A DNA stretch of 29,900 nt from an uncultured Eubacteriales bacterium (GCA_905202605.1 CAJKSU010000008.1:1-29900), one strand, 5' to 3'. Shown: positions 7,986 through 17,026, counted from the stretch's first letter. The notes: generated by a model not told the origin, from the sequence alone. Made by a program: numbers and translations.

Positions 7986-8852
7986 ATGCTCATCATGAAC
8001 GTAATTCCCAACGTGGCAGTGAATACACTGGTGCTTGCCTCCATGTACATTCTTGCCTCTCTGGGATTTGCATTCATCTTTAATATGCTGGGGTCGGTAA
8101 ATCTGGCTCATGGCGCGTTCTATATGACGGCTGCTTATATTACGTATTATCTTTGCAGCCGCCTGGGAATGAACAACTGGCTTGCAATGCTGCTGTCTAC
8201 CGTTGTGCTTGCGCTGGTAGGCATTTTGATGGAACGGTTCTGCTTCCGGCCTTTCCAGAAGGAATTTGACCGGGTGGTCATGGTGTCCGTTGCGATCATG
8301 ACCATGCTCCAGCAGCTGGCGGTACAGATTTCCGGTTCTCAGACCATCTCCATTCCCACTTATGCGTCCGGCTCGGTGGATATGGGATTTATGGTGGTGA
8401 CCAGCGAGAAGCTGGTGACCTTTGCGGTGGGCGCAGTGCTTTTGATCGCAACGCTGTTTATGGTCTACCGGACCAAGCTGGGCATGCAGATGGAGGCGCT
8501 GAGTCAGGATCGGATGGGCGCGGCGCTTCAGGGTATTCCGGTCAATAAGGTCAGCGCACTGGTCTGCGGTCTGGGGTTTGCCTTTGCAGCGGTAGCTGGT
8601 TCTATGATGGGTGCTTATCAGCAGGTCAGCTCCAATATGGGCGACAATATCAACGTCCGTATTCTGATGCTGGTGATGCTGGCAGGTGCAGGCTCCATGA
8701 ACGGTATTCTCATTACCGGCTTTCTGATGGCGCTGCTGGATTCCATTTGTCCTATTATCTGGGATAGCTATACTGCGTCCTCCATTGCCTGCTCGGCAGT
8801 GGTGGTGCTGCTGCTGATCAAGCCCAAGGGCTTCTTCGGTCACGAGATGTAA
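7986..8852 (+). CDS. Branched-chain-amino-acid-type ABC transporter permease (LivH-like)
   Basis: 288 residues of hydrophobic segments, of the length expected for LivH. It has the conserved first-repeat motif G-S-V-N-L-A-H-G-A-F-Y-M and the C-terminal G-A-G-S-M-N-G-I-L-I-T-G segment. The start at 7986 follows AAAGGAGCGG; an in-frame ATG at 7956 lies inside the terminator stem and has no ribosome site. It forms the membrane channel with the next permease and is energised by the two ATPases downstream. Confidence 0.92.
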   Translation: MLIMNVIPNVAVNTLVLASMYILASLGFAFIFNMLGSVNLAHGAFYMTAAYITYYLCSRLGMNNWLAMLLSTVVLALVGILMERFCFRPFQKEFDRVVMVSVAIMTMLQQLAVQISGSQTISIPTYASGSVDMGFMVVTSEKLVTFAVGAVLLIATLFMVYRTKLGMQMEALSQDRMGAALQGIPVNKVSALVCGLGFAFAAVAGSMMGAYQQVSSNMGDNINVRILMLVMLAGAGSMNGILITGFLMALLDSICPIIWDSYTASSIACSAVVVLLLIKPKGFFGHEM

Positions 8853-8867
8853 GGGGGTGCCGGAATC

Positions 8868-9830
8868 GTGAAACAGCTTAATCTCAAAAAGGGGCTGCCC
8901 TATGGAATTCTCCTGCTGATCTTCCTGCTGCTGCCCATGGTACTGAATACCAGCTACTGGATCGGCGTGCTCATTATGGTGCTGTATAAGGTGGTCGGCT
9001 CTGTGAGCCTGCGAACTATCTCCCTGTCCGGTACGTTGACCTTTGCCCACGGCGCATTTATTGCGCTGGGCGCATACTGCGGTGGTATTCTGGCAAAATC
9101 CTTTGCCCTGCCTCCGGTAGTGACCATTCTGGCGGGTGGACTGTTTGCTATGGTGGTCAGTGTAATCACCGGTCTGCCCTTTGTGCGGCTGAAGGGCATG
9201 TATTACTCCATGGCGTCGATGTTTATGGGTGTTACCGTGGCCTATATCATTAAGGCCATGAAGATTACCGGCGGCTATCACGGCCTGACCCGGATTCCCA
9301 AGCTGCTCCAGAACGATATTGCCTGCTACTATGTATTTCTGGCAATTACGGTGGTGCTGCTGGTGGTGCTGTATCGATTTGAATTCTCTAGAATCGGAAC
9401 TACGCTGCGTGCATTGTCGCAGTCGCAGGATGTGGCGTCCTCCATCGGTATCAACGCGACCTTCTATCGCCTTTTGGCGGTGGGGATGGGAAGCTTCTGC
9501 GCCGGCATCGTGGGTGCGGCCTACGGCCTGTATTCCACAGTGCTCAGCCCCACGAACTATGACATGACATTCTCCCTTTGGCTGCTGATGTATATGCTCA
9601 TTGGCGGCGAGGACTACTTTATCGGCCCCATCATCGGCGCAATCATCTTCGTGCTGATCCCCGAACTGGGGCGCGACCTCAGCGCCTATGCACCGTTCCT
9701 GACCGGCGCCTGCACCCTGTTGGTGGCATATCTGCTGCCCGGTGGCTTGGCGGGTATTCCTGCCCTGATTCGGAAGATGCGGGCAAAACGCAATTCCAAG
9801 GAAGGAGGCAGTACACATGCATCTGCTTGA
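8868..9830 (+). CDS. Branched-chain-amino-acid-type ABC transporter permease (LivM-like)
   Basis: 320 residues with a GTG start preceded by AAGGGGG 8 bp upstream. It is the second permease of the Liv system, with multiple membrane helices, the T-L-T-F-A-H-G-A-F-I-A-L-G-A-Y motif and G-G-E-D-Y-F-I-G-P-I-I-G-A near the end. The last ~15 residues are basic and polar and should face the cytoplasm. It lies 15 bp after the LivH-type gene and overlaps the ATPase gene by 14 bp, indicating translational coupling. Confidence 0.92.
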   Translation: MKQLNLKKGLPYGILLLIFLLLPMVLNTSYWIGVLIMVLYKVVGSVSLRTISLSGTLTFAHGAFIALGAYCGGILAKSFALPPVVTILAGGLFAMVVSVITGLPFVRLKGMYYSMASMFMGVTVAYIIKAMKITGGYHGLTRIPKLLQNDIACYYVFLAITVVLLVVLYRFEFSRIGTTLRALSQSQDVASSIGINATFYRLLAVGMGSFCAGIVGAAYGLYSTVLSPTNYDMTFSLWLLMYMLIGGEDYFIGPIIGAIIFVLIPELGRDLSAYAPFLTGACTLLVAYLLPGGLAGIPALIRKMRAKRNSKEGGSTHASA

Positions 9831-10575
9831 AACCTCCGGTCTGACCAAGCGCTTCGGCGGGCTGACCGTTATGAATGATCTGGACTTCTCCATGGAAGAA
9901 GGCGAGATCAAGGGTTTTCTGGGGCCCAACGGCGCGGGCAAATCCACGTTCTTCAACCTGATCACCGGTGTTTTGACCCCTTCCAGCGGGCATATCTTCT
10001 ATGCCGGAAAGGAGATTACCAAATCCCGTCCTCATCAGGTGGCGAAAATGGGCATCGGGCGGACGTTCCAGCTCAATCCCCTGTTTGGCGACTTTACTGT
10101 GTTTGAGAATGTGACTGCAGCCTATCATCTGCGGCCTCATTCCTCGGTGCCTCAGATTTTCTTCAACACCAAAACCTATCGCACCAATGAGGATTATATC
10201 GCAAAATCCGCAGATGAGATTCTGGAATTTCTGGGACTGCAGCATGTGCGCAATGAACTGGCGAAAAACCTGCCCCACGGCTATCAAAAGATTTTGGGCG
10301 TGGCACGGGCGCTGGCAACGAAGCCAAAGCTCCTGCTGCTTGACGAACCGCTGGGCGGAATGAATCCGGAGGAAATCGCCTTCTCCATTGACGCCATCTC
10401 CAAGCTCCGGGATAAGGGAATTTCCATTTTGGTGGTGGAACACAACATGCAGATTTTGGATATTTTGGACTCTGTTACAGTCATCTCCTTCGGACATAAG
10501 ATCTTTGAGGGAACACCGGAAGGTATGCGCAAGGATCCCACCGTCATTGAAACCTATTTTGGAGGTACGGTATGA
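9817..10575 (+). CDS. Liv-type ABC transporter ATP-binding protein (LivG-like)
   Basis: 252 residues. Walker A is G-P-N-G-A-G-K-S-T at 36-44 and Walker B L-L-L-L-D-E-P at 172-178. The ABC signature is atypical, L-P-H-G-Y-Q-K (152-158) instead of LSGGQ; LivG proteins are known to vary here. The C-terminal E-G-T-P-E-G-M-R and P-T-V-I-E-T-Y-F-G-G tail is typical of LivG. It overlaps the permease upstream by 14 bp and the LivF-type gene downstream by 4 bp. Confidence 0.93.
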   Translation: MHLLETSGLTKRFGGLTVMNDLDFSMEEGEIKGFLGPNGAGKSTFFNLITGVLTPSSGHIFYAGKEITKSRPHQVAKMGIGRTFQLNPLFGDFTVFENVTAAYHLRPHSSVPQIFFNTKTYRTNEDYIAKSADEILEFLGLQHVRNELAKNLPHGYQKILGVARALATKPKLLLLDEPLGGMNPEEIAFSIDAISKLRDKGISILVVEHNMQILDILDSVTVISFGHKIFEGTPEGMRKDPTVIETYFGGTV

Positions 10576-11288
10576 GCAATATTCTGGAGATTCAGGGCTT
10601 AAAGGTAATGTACGGGAAGTCCATTGCCATTCATGATGTGAATATTTCTGTACCGCAGGGGGGCATTGTCACGCTGATCGGTTCCAATGGCGCGGGCAAA
10701 TCCACAACGCTCAACGCCGCATTGGGACTGGTACCGGCAACAGAGGGAACCATCTTGTTTAACGGAGAGGATATCACCCACGCATCCACCGCACAGCGGG
10801 TGCAGAAGGGGCTGGTACTGGCTCCAGAGGGACGACATCTGTTCCCCTATCTGACGGTGCAGAAGAACCTGCTGCTGGGTGCGACTCAGCGGAAGGATAA
10901 GGACGGAATTCAGGCGGATCTGGAGTTCTGCTATGAGCTGTTCCCGATCCTCAAGGATCGCCTGAAGCAGAAGGCAGGCACCATGTCCGGCGGCCAGCAG
11001 CAGATGCTCGCCATTGCCAGAGGCATCATGGCGGCGCCAAAGCTCCTTTGTCTGGATGAGCCGTCTCTTGGCTTGGCTCCGGCTGTTATTGAGGACATCG
11101 GCGTGAAGATTCGGGAGATCAATAAAACAAAGGGAACCTCGATCCTGCTGGTGGAGCAGAACGTTCATCTGGCCTTTGGAACGGCGGAATACTGCTATAC
11201 CCTGCAGGTAGGTGAATTGGTAGCAGAGGGAACCGTAGAGGATATTCGTCATAATGATGTGGTGAAAAAGGCGTACTTCGGCGGATAG
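10572..11288 (+). CDS. Liv-type ABC transporter ATP-binding protein (LivF-like)
   Basis: 238 residues. Walker A is G-S-N-G-A-G-K-S-T at 37-45, the signature M-S-G-G-Q-Q-Q starts at 138, and Walker B is L-L-C-L-D-E-P around 158-164. The segment A-P-E-G-R-H-L-F-P-Y-L-T-V is the family hallmark. The start ATG overlaps the LivG-type stop (ATGA). It ends with TAG. Last gene of the transporter operon, 20 bp before a strong terminator. Confidence 0.94.
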   Translation: MSNILEIQGLKVMYGKSIAIHDVNISVPQGGIVTLIGSNGAGKSTTLNAALGLVPATEGTILFNGEDITHASTAQRVQKGLVLAPEGRHLFPYLTVQKNLLLGATQRKDKDGIQADLEFCYELFPILKDRLKQKAGTMSGGQQQMLAIARGIMAAPKLLCLDEPSLGLAPAVIEDIGVKIREINKTKGTSILLVEQNVHLAFGTAEYCYTLQVGELVAEGTVEDIRHNDVVKKAYFGG

Positions 11289-11307
11289 AATAGAAAAAGT
11301 ACATGGA

Positions 11308-11346
11308 AAAACAGCCGTGCATGACGTGGTCATGTACGGCTGTTTT
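11308..11346 (+). terminator. Strong terminator of the Liv-type operon
   Basis: 18-bp arms AAAACAGCCGTGCATGAC (11308-11325) and 11329-11346, with one G-U pair and a 3-nt loop. The descending arm ends in TTTT. Confidence 0.85.
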
Positions 11347-11478
11347 GCACGTTTGTGCAGACACCAAGTGGCGGAATACCAAAATGACAGAAAAATCGAC
11401 CAATTTGGAAGGGTTCCTGCGAAATGGATAAAAATGATATAAAATCGTAATAGTTGTGAATAGAGGAGGAAATTCAGA

Positions 11479-11640
11479 ATGAAAATTTTGATTTGGTTCC
11501 TGACAATTGTTATTGGAGCGATAATAAATACATTTCTCGGTTATGCGATTGGGGTAAAGGCTGGTGCGTTCCTTCTGTATCTTGTGGAATTTTATATTGC
11601 AAAGAAACTCTGCGAGAAATGGAATGAACGTTCTCGGTGA
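11479..11640 (+). CDS. Small hydrophobic membrane protein, 53 residues
   Basis: The ATG at 11479 is preceded by AGGAGG at a 9-10 bp spacing, and the frame runs to a TGA at 11638. The product begins M-K-I-L-I-W-F-L-T-I-V-I-G-A-I-I-N-T and ends K-K-L-C-E-K-W-N-E-R-S-R. It is one or two hydrophobic helices (about 3-24 and 26-40) with a charged C-terminal tail. The strong ribosome site and ordered hydrophobic/charged layout argue for a real gene. Function unknown; it sits between the Liv operon terminator and the type VII locus and could belong to neither. No known family is recognised. Confidence 0.7.
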   Translation: MKILIWFLTIVIGAIINTFLGYAIGVKAGAFLLYLVEFYIAKKLCEKWNERSR

Positions 11641-11723
11641 TAAGAAAGGGAAAATAGGAAATCCCGGTATTATCAACCAGCTGTAGAGACGATCCATGAG
11701 GCGATGACATTTATAGCATTTGG

Positions 11724-11893
11724 TTTAAGGCAACACCGCATAATTGCGTCTTCGGATTCTGACGGATTCTTTCCGCCAGAAATGCGTTAGGAAAACCTTG
11801 AAATACACAAAGTATTCCGGCGGTTTTCCACCTTTTTCTGACGCAAATCCTCTCGTCAGACTCTCTCGCCAAATTATGCGGTATTGCCTTAAA
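11724..11893. mobile_element. MITE-like palindromic repeat element, 170 bp
   Basis: The ends are 22-bp inverted repeats (11724-11745 and 11872-11893) differing at one position. The arms begin TTTAAGGCAA and contain CCGCATAATT. The interior is also an imperfect palindrome: TCTGACG near 11757 matches CGTCAGA near 11854, and the apex is GAAATAC/GTATTCC around 11808. The whole unit can therefore fold into one long hairpin. It encodes no transposase. The outermost TTAA on each side may be a target duplication. Short ORFs read through it on both strands resemble the spurious hypothetical proteins often annotated from dispersed repeats in gut Firmicutes (from memory, not checked). Confidence 0.75.
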
Positions 11894-11957
11894 GAAATAG
11901 AGAAAGCAGAGTCTGGCCGAAATACGAGGAAATGCACAGGAAACAGTTAGCGTATAC

Positions 11958-11987
11958 TTGCAGTGTGATTGGGAAATATGGCACAAT
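11958..11987 (+). promoter_or_regulatory. Weak candidate promoter of the type VII locus
   Basis: TTGCAG, 18-bp spacer, CACAAT, about 73 bp upstream of the EssC-type start. The match is modest; TATTAT at about 11994 is an alternative -10. No other promoter is evident before the operon. Confidence 0.25.
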
Positions 11988-12059
11988 TTTGGATATTATT
12001 TAAATTATCTGACAAAATTGCACGGCGTTTACCAGCGCTCTGAGAGGAGAAAAATTCAC

Positions 12060-15000
12060 ATGGGAAGTGTAAAAGGGTTTACACCGGCTTCTAGTTTGGA
12101 TGGAAAAGTTACCCCCAGACCGAGCATTGCGCCGTCTGTAGAACCGGCAGACAAAGCAACAGCGGAATCGAAGCCAGCAGAGAAAACCGGCGCATACAGA
12201 AAAACAGAGAAGACTTTGCGTGCAGAGCCTTTGAAACCAGCGTCGGAATCTGCCATAAGCGGGAGGAAAGGTCCTGTATTTAACCGCGGAGGAGCCGATG
12301 GAATATCGGAATTTCGCCCTTTTTTTGGTATTGCGGGGGACTTGGATGCATTGGCAGCTCAGGCGGAGCCGCTCAAAGTCTCTGATGATAATACCGCCAG
12401 CCGGATCCGTCCAGCGGTTGCTTCACCGGTATTTAACCGCAGTCCCCATATGCGGACGCCCCTCAAGGTGCTGGAGTTGGCGCTGCCCCAGAAGGAACGG
12501 GTGGGCGATAAGCCGGAGTACAACTGGATGACATCACTGCTGCCTCAGGCGCTTATGCTGGTGATTATGATTAGCATTCTTCTGATTACCGGAGTGGGAA
12601 GTCTTGTGTATACGGCACCAATGTACTGTGTTACCATTTTGACCGGCGTACTGAGCCACTTGAATCAGAAAAAGAAGTACAAAAAGAAAAAGGAGACGGC
12701 GGAACAGCAATTTGACGAGAACCTGTCCGATTTGCAGGCTGCAATTCAAGCCAGTAAGCAGCATCAGGCTGAGGTGCTGAAGTATGAGTATCCCAGCATC
12801 CAGCGATGCGGACAAATTGCGGCAAAGCGTATGGCGCAGCTTTGGAGGATTCGCCCCAGTGAGGACGGATTTCTGGATCTGCGGATGGGCATGGGTTCGG
12901 TTCCGACCAAGGTGCATTTTCAGAGCAGCCACTATGGCGAGGAGTACGAAGCGCTGGTTCGGAGCGCGGCGGAGGTGGGGAATGTACCTATCAGCTGTCC
13001 GATTCGGAAGCTTGGTTCTGTTGGACTGGTGGGCGAACGGCAGCAGGTTTTGAATATGGTGCGCTGCCTGACGATTCAGGCGGCAGTAAACCACAGCTAT
13101 GATGAACTGAAAATTGCGGTATTTTTCGCACCGGAGGAAAAGCAACAGTGGGAATGGATGCGCTGGCTACCCCATACATGGAGTGATGACCGGCAGAACC
13201 GCTATATTGCGGGAAACCGGGAGGACAGTGTTCGCCTCTGCAAGGAACTGGAAGACGCAATTTCCAAGCGTACCGGACCTAGCGTCAGGGCTGACGGCAA
13301 GCAAACGCATTTTCTGGTAATTGTGGGGAATATGGCGGCGGTATCCGGGGAGCTTTTGATGAATCACCTGACCGCCAACGATCCAAAGCTGGGAATCAGT
13401 GCGGTATTTACCGCCGAGGACGAGAGCGGTCTTTGCGCCGGGTGTAATGCGGTGGTAGCGCTGACAGCGCTTCAGGGCAGATGGTATCCCACTGCGGATA
13501 CTGGCGAACAGCACGAATTTGTTCCGGATTCCGCAAAGAGAGAGGTCTGCGATGCCATTGCCAGAACCTTGGCGCCGGTACGTCTGGCGGCAAGCGCCGG
13601 AAGTTCAAAGCTGCCGGACAGCGTTACCTTTATGGAGGGCTACGGAGCACATACCGTAGAGGAGCTTCGTATTGAGGAAAAATGGAAGAAGTCGGATTAC
13701 GGAAAGTCTCTGGCGGTTCCCATTGGTATTCGCGGCAACGGCGATCCGTTCTACTTTGACATCAACCGGAAAAAGGACGGCCCCCACGGAATGGTGGCAG
13801 GCGGCACTGGTTCTGGTAAATCTGATATTGTGCAGTCGTGGATCCTGTCCATGGCACTGCACTTCAAGCCCACCGAAGTAGCGTTTATCATTGTGGATTA
13901 CAAGGGGGACGGCCTTTTGGCTCCCTTCCGCAAGCTTCCTCATCTGGTGGGTACAATCTCCAATCTGGATCATAATGTAGAGCGAAATGTCGCAGCGCTA
14001 AGCAGCGAGGTAAACCGGCGTCAGCTGCTGTTTAAGGAGTGCGGCGCACACAATATCGAAGATTACATCGAGAAATTCCAGCACGGGGAAATTGACGTGG
14101 CACTTCCCTACCTGATTGTGGTAATCGACGAATTTGCGGATTTTAAGGCCAATCATCCGGAGTTTATGCCCATTGTGAATGCCATTTATACCAAGGGGGC
14201 ATCTCTGGGGATTTACTGTCTGGTGCTGGCACAGGATGCTGCGGCCGCAGCCAATGGATCGGTGATCCCGGTCAACAGCCATTTCCACTGGTGTATGAAG
14301 GTGGATTCGGATGATGCCAGTACCGGCATGTTGGGAACACACGATGCCTATACCATGACCAAGCTGCCGGGACGAGGCTATGTGAAGATCGGCAACTTTG
14401 AGGTCTACGAAAAAATTCAGGCATTCTGGAGTGGAGCGTATTATAACCCCAACCGGGATCAGGACACTGCAAAGATTCCGCCCATTGCCAAGGTGGCGAT
14501 GAATGGAACCCGGTCAAGACTGTTTGCCGGAACACTGGTGTGGGAAAAAAATCTTGGTCTGTGGTCGTCGGTCAAGGAGATTGACGAGGTGGTCAAGTAT
14601 ATTTGTTCCTATGCCGAGAAAACAGATACGGAGCTTCCAGCACAGATTTGGCAGCCGCCTATTGCACAGACGCTCTATCTCGATTCACTGCTTCCTTCTC
14701 GGTTTTCCGGTGGAAAGTGGCCGGACACGTCTGTTATGGAGGTTGTTTTGGGGGCAGCCGATGATCCGTCAAGTCAGAGACAGTATATACTGTCCTATAC
14801 ACTCAGTAAAAGCGGACATATTTCCATTCAGGGCGGACCGGAGAGCGGCAAGACCACAGCGCTGACGACAGCGGCGATGTCGCTTGCACTGCGGTATGCG
14901 CCGGACGAATTGGAACTGTATCTGTTTGATTATGATAAATGGGCGCTGAATCTGGTGCGCAATCTGCCCCATGTCAAGGGCAGCACCGCAGCGGCGGATC

Positions 15001-16232
15001 CGGAAGACATTCAGGCGATCATTCAGAAGATTCGGGATGAGATCAACCGCAGACGTGTTCTGTTCTTAAAGGCGGGCGCAATTTCGCTGGAGGGCTACTG
15101 TGATTTGGGAAAGTCCATGTCTGCAATTGTGATCCTTGTAGATAATATCTCTGCAGCATGGGAAGACAGCGCAGCGCTTCAGGACATGCTGTATGAGGTG
15201 GCACAGAAGGGCGCCGGATATGGTGTATATCTGATTGCAACTGCGCCGGGAACGGCCTTCCCCTATAAACTCAGCGGCTTTTTTAAAACGAAGCTGACGC
15301 TTCGGCAGAATGAACGGAGCGATTATAACGGAATTGTGGGGCGCAGCGAGCTGACGCCGGAGAACTATCCGGGACGCGGCCTTGCTAAGATGGATTACCC
15401 GGTGGAAATTCAAATTGCCCTGCCCTGTGCCGGGGTAACGGAGTCGGAGCGAAACCGGAATACCCACGATTTGGTGGAGGAGATGCGGCAGGCTTGGAAT
15501 CCGGAGGCAGTGCCGACAGACGCTGTACATATGAACTGGAGAAGTCTGGGCGTTCATGGTGATGTTGTTTTAGGCATCGATCCCAAAATGATGGATCCGA
15601 TTTGCTTCCTGCAGTCCGGAAAGCACTGCCTGATGTATTCCGGAATGGAAAAGGAAACGCTGGTGAATCAGCTCCAAATGGTGCTGGATCAGGTGTCGGA
15701 AATTCCGGAGGCGGAGCTGGTTCTGTTTCAGGATCGGGTCTGCTCGCTGAATCCTGCGGCGGCATCCCAGACATTCCCGTGCGGCGATGCACAGGCAGAT
15801 GCTTATATTACGGCACTGATGCAGCGGCTCAGTGACCGTGCGGAAGGAAGGGGGCGCAATGAAAAGGGAGAGCTTCCCCCGATTTTCCTGGTGATTGCCG
15901 ATTGGAGAGAGTTCTTCGAGGGGGCGGCGGATGAAACCGTGGTCTACCTCCGGGATGTTGTAGAGATGGGGCAGGGGCTTGGCGTATATCTGATCGCCGG
16001 CGGTCTGCGGGACGGAATGGTCTACTTGGCACAGCTGGGCGAGAAGCTGACCAGCCGTCTGCTCAAGCAGCGGCATGTGATCCTTCTGGGCGGAAGCGTT
16101 GCGGAGCATGGTCTGTTGCAGACAAAGCTTTCTGTGGAAGAAGAGCGTCGGCCCTTCGGCGGTCAGGAGGCGTGCTATATTCTGGAGGATAAAGCGAAAC
16201 AGATCAATCTACTGAGTACAAAGGAAGGATGA
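12060..16232 (+). CDS. essC: Type VII secretion FtsK/SpoIIIE-type ATPase, EssC/YukBA-like
   Basis: 1390 residues, membrane-bound motor of WXG100 secretion. Residues 1-155 are polar and low in order and contain the motif P-V-F-N-R twice (72-76, 123-127). This region replaces the two FHA domains found at the N-terminus of Bacillus and Staphylococcus EssC. Two membrane helices follow (about 160-204), then a Lys-rich segment. ATPase domain 1 has Walker A G-G-T-G-S-G-K-S (581-588) and Walker B V-V-I-D-E (D690/E691). Domain 2 has G-G-P-E-S-G-K-T-T (925-933) and Walker B ending in D1028 followed by Asn rather than Glu. Domain 3 is degenerate (S-G-M-E-K-E-T at about 1194). The start at 12060 follows GAGAGGAG; an upstream in-frame TTG at 11958 lacks a ribosome site. 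Length is close to the ~1480-1495 residues of classical EssC minus FHA content. Confidence 0.93.
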   Translation: MGSVKGFTPASSLDGKVTPRPSIAPSVEPADKATAESKPAEKTGAYRKTEKTLRAEPLKPASESAISGRKGPVFNRGGADGISEFRPFFGIAGDLDALAAQAEPLKVSDDNTASRIRPAVASPVFNRSPHMRTPLKVLELALPQKERVGDKPEYNWMTSLLPQALMLVIMISILLITGVGSLVYTAPMYCVTILTGVLSHLNQKKKYKKKKETAEQQFDENLSDLQAAIQASKQHQAEVLKYEYPSIQRCGQIAAKRMAQLWRIRPSEDGFLDLRMGMGSVPTKVHFQSSHYGEEYEALVRSAAEVGNVPISCPIRKLGSVGLVGERQQVLNMVRCLTIQAAVNHSYDELKIAVFFAPEEKQQWEWMRWLPHTWSDDRQNRYIAGNREDSVRLCKELEDAISKRTGPSVRADGKQTHFLVIVGNMAAVSGELLMNHLTANDPKLGISAVFTAEDESGLCAGCNAVVALTALQGRWYPTADTGEQHEFVPDSAKREVCDAIARTLAPVRLAASAGSSKLPDSVTFMEGYGAHTVEELRIEEKWKKSDYGKSLAVPIGIRGNGDPFYFDINRKKDGPHGMVAGGTGSGKSDIVQSWILSMALHFKPTEVAFIIVDYKGDGLLAPFRKLPHLVGTISNLDHNVERNVAALSSEVNRRQLLFKECGAHNIEDYIEKFQHGEIDVALPYLIVVIDEFADFKANHPEFMPIVNAIYTKGASLGIYCLVLAQDAAAAANGSVIPVNSHFHWCMKVDSDDASTGMLGTHDAYTMTKLPGRGYVKIGNFEVYEKIQAFWSGAYYNPNRDQDTAKIPPIAKVAMNGTRSRLFAGTLVWEKNLGLWSSVKEIDEVVKYICSYAEKTDTELPAQIWQPPIAQTLYLDSLLPSRFSGGKWPDTSVMEVVLGAADDPSSQRQYILSYTLSKSGHISIQGGPESGKTTALTTAAMSLALRYAPDELELYLFDYDKWALNLVRNLPHVKGSTAAADPEDIQAIIQKIRDEINRRRVLFLKAGAISLEGYCDLGKSMSAIVILVDNISAAWEDSAALQDMLYEVAQKGAGYGVYLIATAPGTAFPYKLSGFFKTKLTLRQNERSDYNGIVGRSELTPENYPGRGLAKMDYPVEIQIALPCAGVTESERNRNTHDLVEEMRQAWNPEAVPTDAVHMNWRSLGVHGDVVLGIDPKMMDPICFLQSGKHCLMYSGMEKETLVNQLQMVLDQVSEIPEAELVLFQDRVCSLNPAAASQTFPCGDAQADAYITALMQRLSDRAEGRGRNEKGELPPIFLVIADWREFFEGAADETVVYLRDVVEMGQGLGVYLIAGGLRDGMVYLAQLGEKLTSRLLKQRHVILLGGSVAEHGLLQTKLSVEEERRPFGGQEACYILEDKAKQINLLSTKEG

Positions 16233-16237
16233 AAGCA

Positions 16238-17026
16238 ATGGCAGAGCTGAACATGGTTTTAACATCGGCAGAGCTGGTGTATCTGGTAAAGGAACGTTCG
16301 GGGGAGCTCCTGCCCGGAATCAGTGATCCGTTCCGGGATCTGGATGAGTCCGGAAAGACACGGCTGAGTCTGGACGTTGAGGATTCTCTTCAGGAGCGGG
16401 GTTACCGCAAACGGGCATTCGGTGGGAAAACTGCCTATGATCCGGAGCTTCTTGCACTGGTGGATCTGTGCGTAGGCTTTCAGCACTATATCGGCTTTGA
16501 CTATCGTAAGGCACAGGGACAGCTGGTAACGGAGCGCTTCTATGACTGCGGCGGTACGTGGCTGCAAATTTCGGGCGGCTCAGACGCACTTTCTCTGATG
16601 CGGAAAAAGCCGGAGGATGTCCGTGCGGCGCTGGAGCAGCTTCCGATGGATTCGGGCAGCAGATCCGATGAAGTTTCCATGCTGGTGCCCATGCTGGATT
16701 TTAAGTCAATTGGGCGGCTGATCCAGCGTGGAAAGCTGGTGGATGCGCAGAATGAGATCGCCAATCTGGAGCTGGACGCATTCAGCCAGAAGTTCCTGTT
16801 GGATGGCCTGTCCTTTATGACGGATTTTGCAACCATTACGATGGTGGCACGGGGCGAGGACGGCATTTCGGCAGACAGCGTATCGGCACTGATCGGTGAC
16901 GATGCCATGGCGGAATTCTATCAGACCGTGGGCGAGGACAATCGAACCATGATCGGCCTTCGGGCGGCGTCCGCCGGATCCTGGGTGACCCTGAAGGGAG
17001 TTGCGGAAGAATGGTTAACAGCATAA
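16238..17026 (+). CDS. EspG-like candidate type VII secretion chaperone
   Basis: 262 residues from the ATG at 16238, which has AAGGAAGG 9 bp upstream. An ATG at 16229 overlaps the EssC stop but abuts the ribosome site, so it is less likely. No signal peptide or membrane helix, so cytoplasmic. The beginning, M-V-L-T-S-A-E-L-V-Y-L-V-K-E-R, and the overall size and alpha/beta pattern resemble ESX-associated EspG chaperones of actinobacteria, which bind secreted substrates before export. The position directly between the motor ATPase and the ubiquitin-like gene supports a role in the pathway. The similarity is weak by eye and a structural comparison would decide. EspG is not part of classical Bacillus/Staphylococcus systems. 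Confidence 0.6.
   Translation: MAELNMVLTSAELVYLVKERSGELLPGISDPFRDLDESGKTRLSLDVEDSLQERGYRKRAFGGKTAYDPELLALVDLCVGFQHYIGFDYRKAQGQLVTERFYDCGGTWLQISGGSDALSLMRKKPEDVRAALEQLPMDSGSRSDEVSMLVPMLDFKSIGRLIQRGKLVDAQNEIANLELDAFSQKFLLDGLSFMTDFATITMVARGEDGISADSVSALIGDDAMAEFYQTVGEDNRTMIGLRAASAGSWVTLKGVAEEWLTA

Noticed and set aside
7869..9965. 698-codon minus-strand open frame opposite the Liv permeases
   Set aside because: It is His/Gln-rich with no domain and mirrors two obvious membrane proteins on the plus strand; a codon-bias shadow.
11711..11986. Minus-strand 91-codon frame and plus-strand 68-codon frame across the MITE
   Set aside because: Both translate the palindromic element itself, have no ribosome sites, and read like spurious proteins from dispersed repeats.
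11958..12059. Upstream TTG extension of the EssC-like protein by 34 residues
   Set aside because: No ribosome site before the TTG, while GAGAGGAG stands at the right distance before the ATG at 12060.
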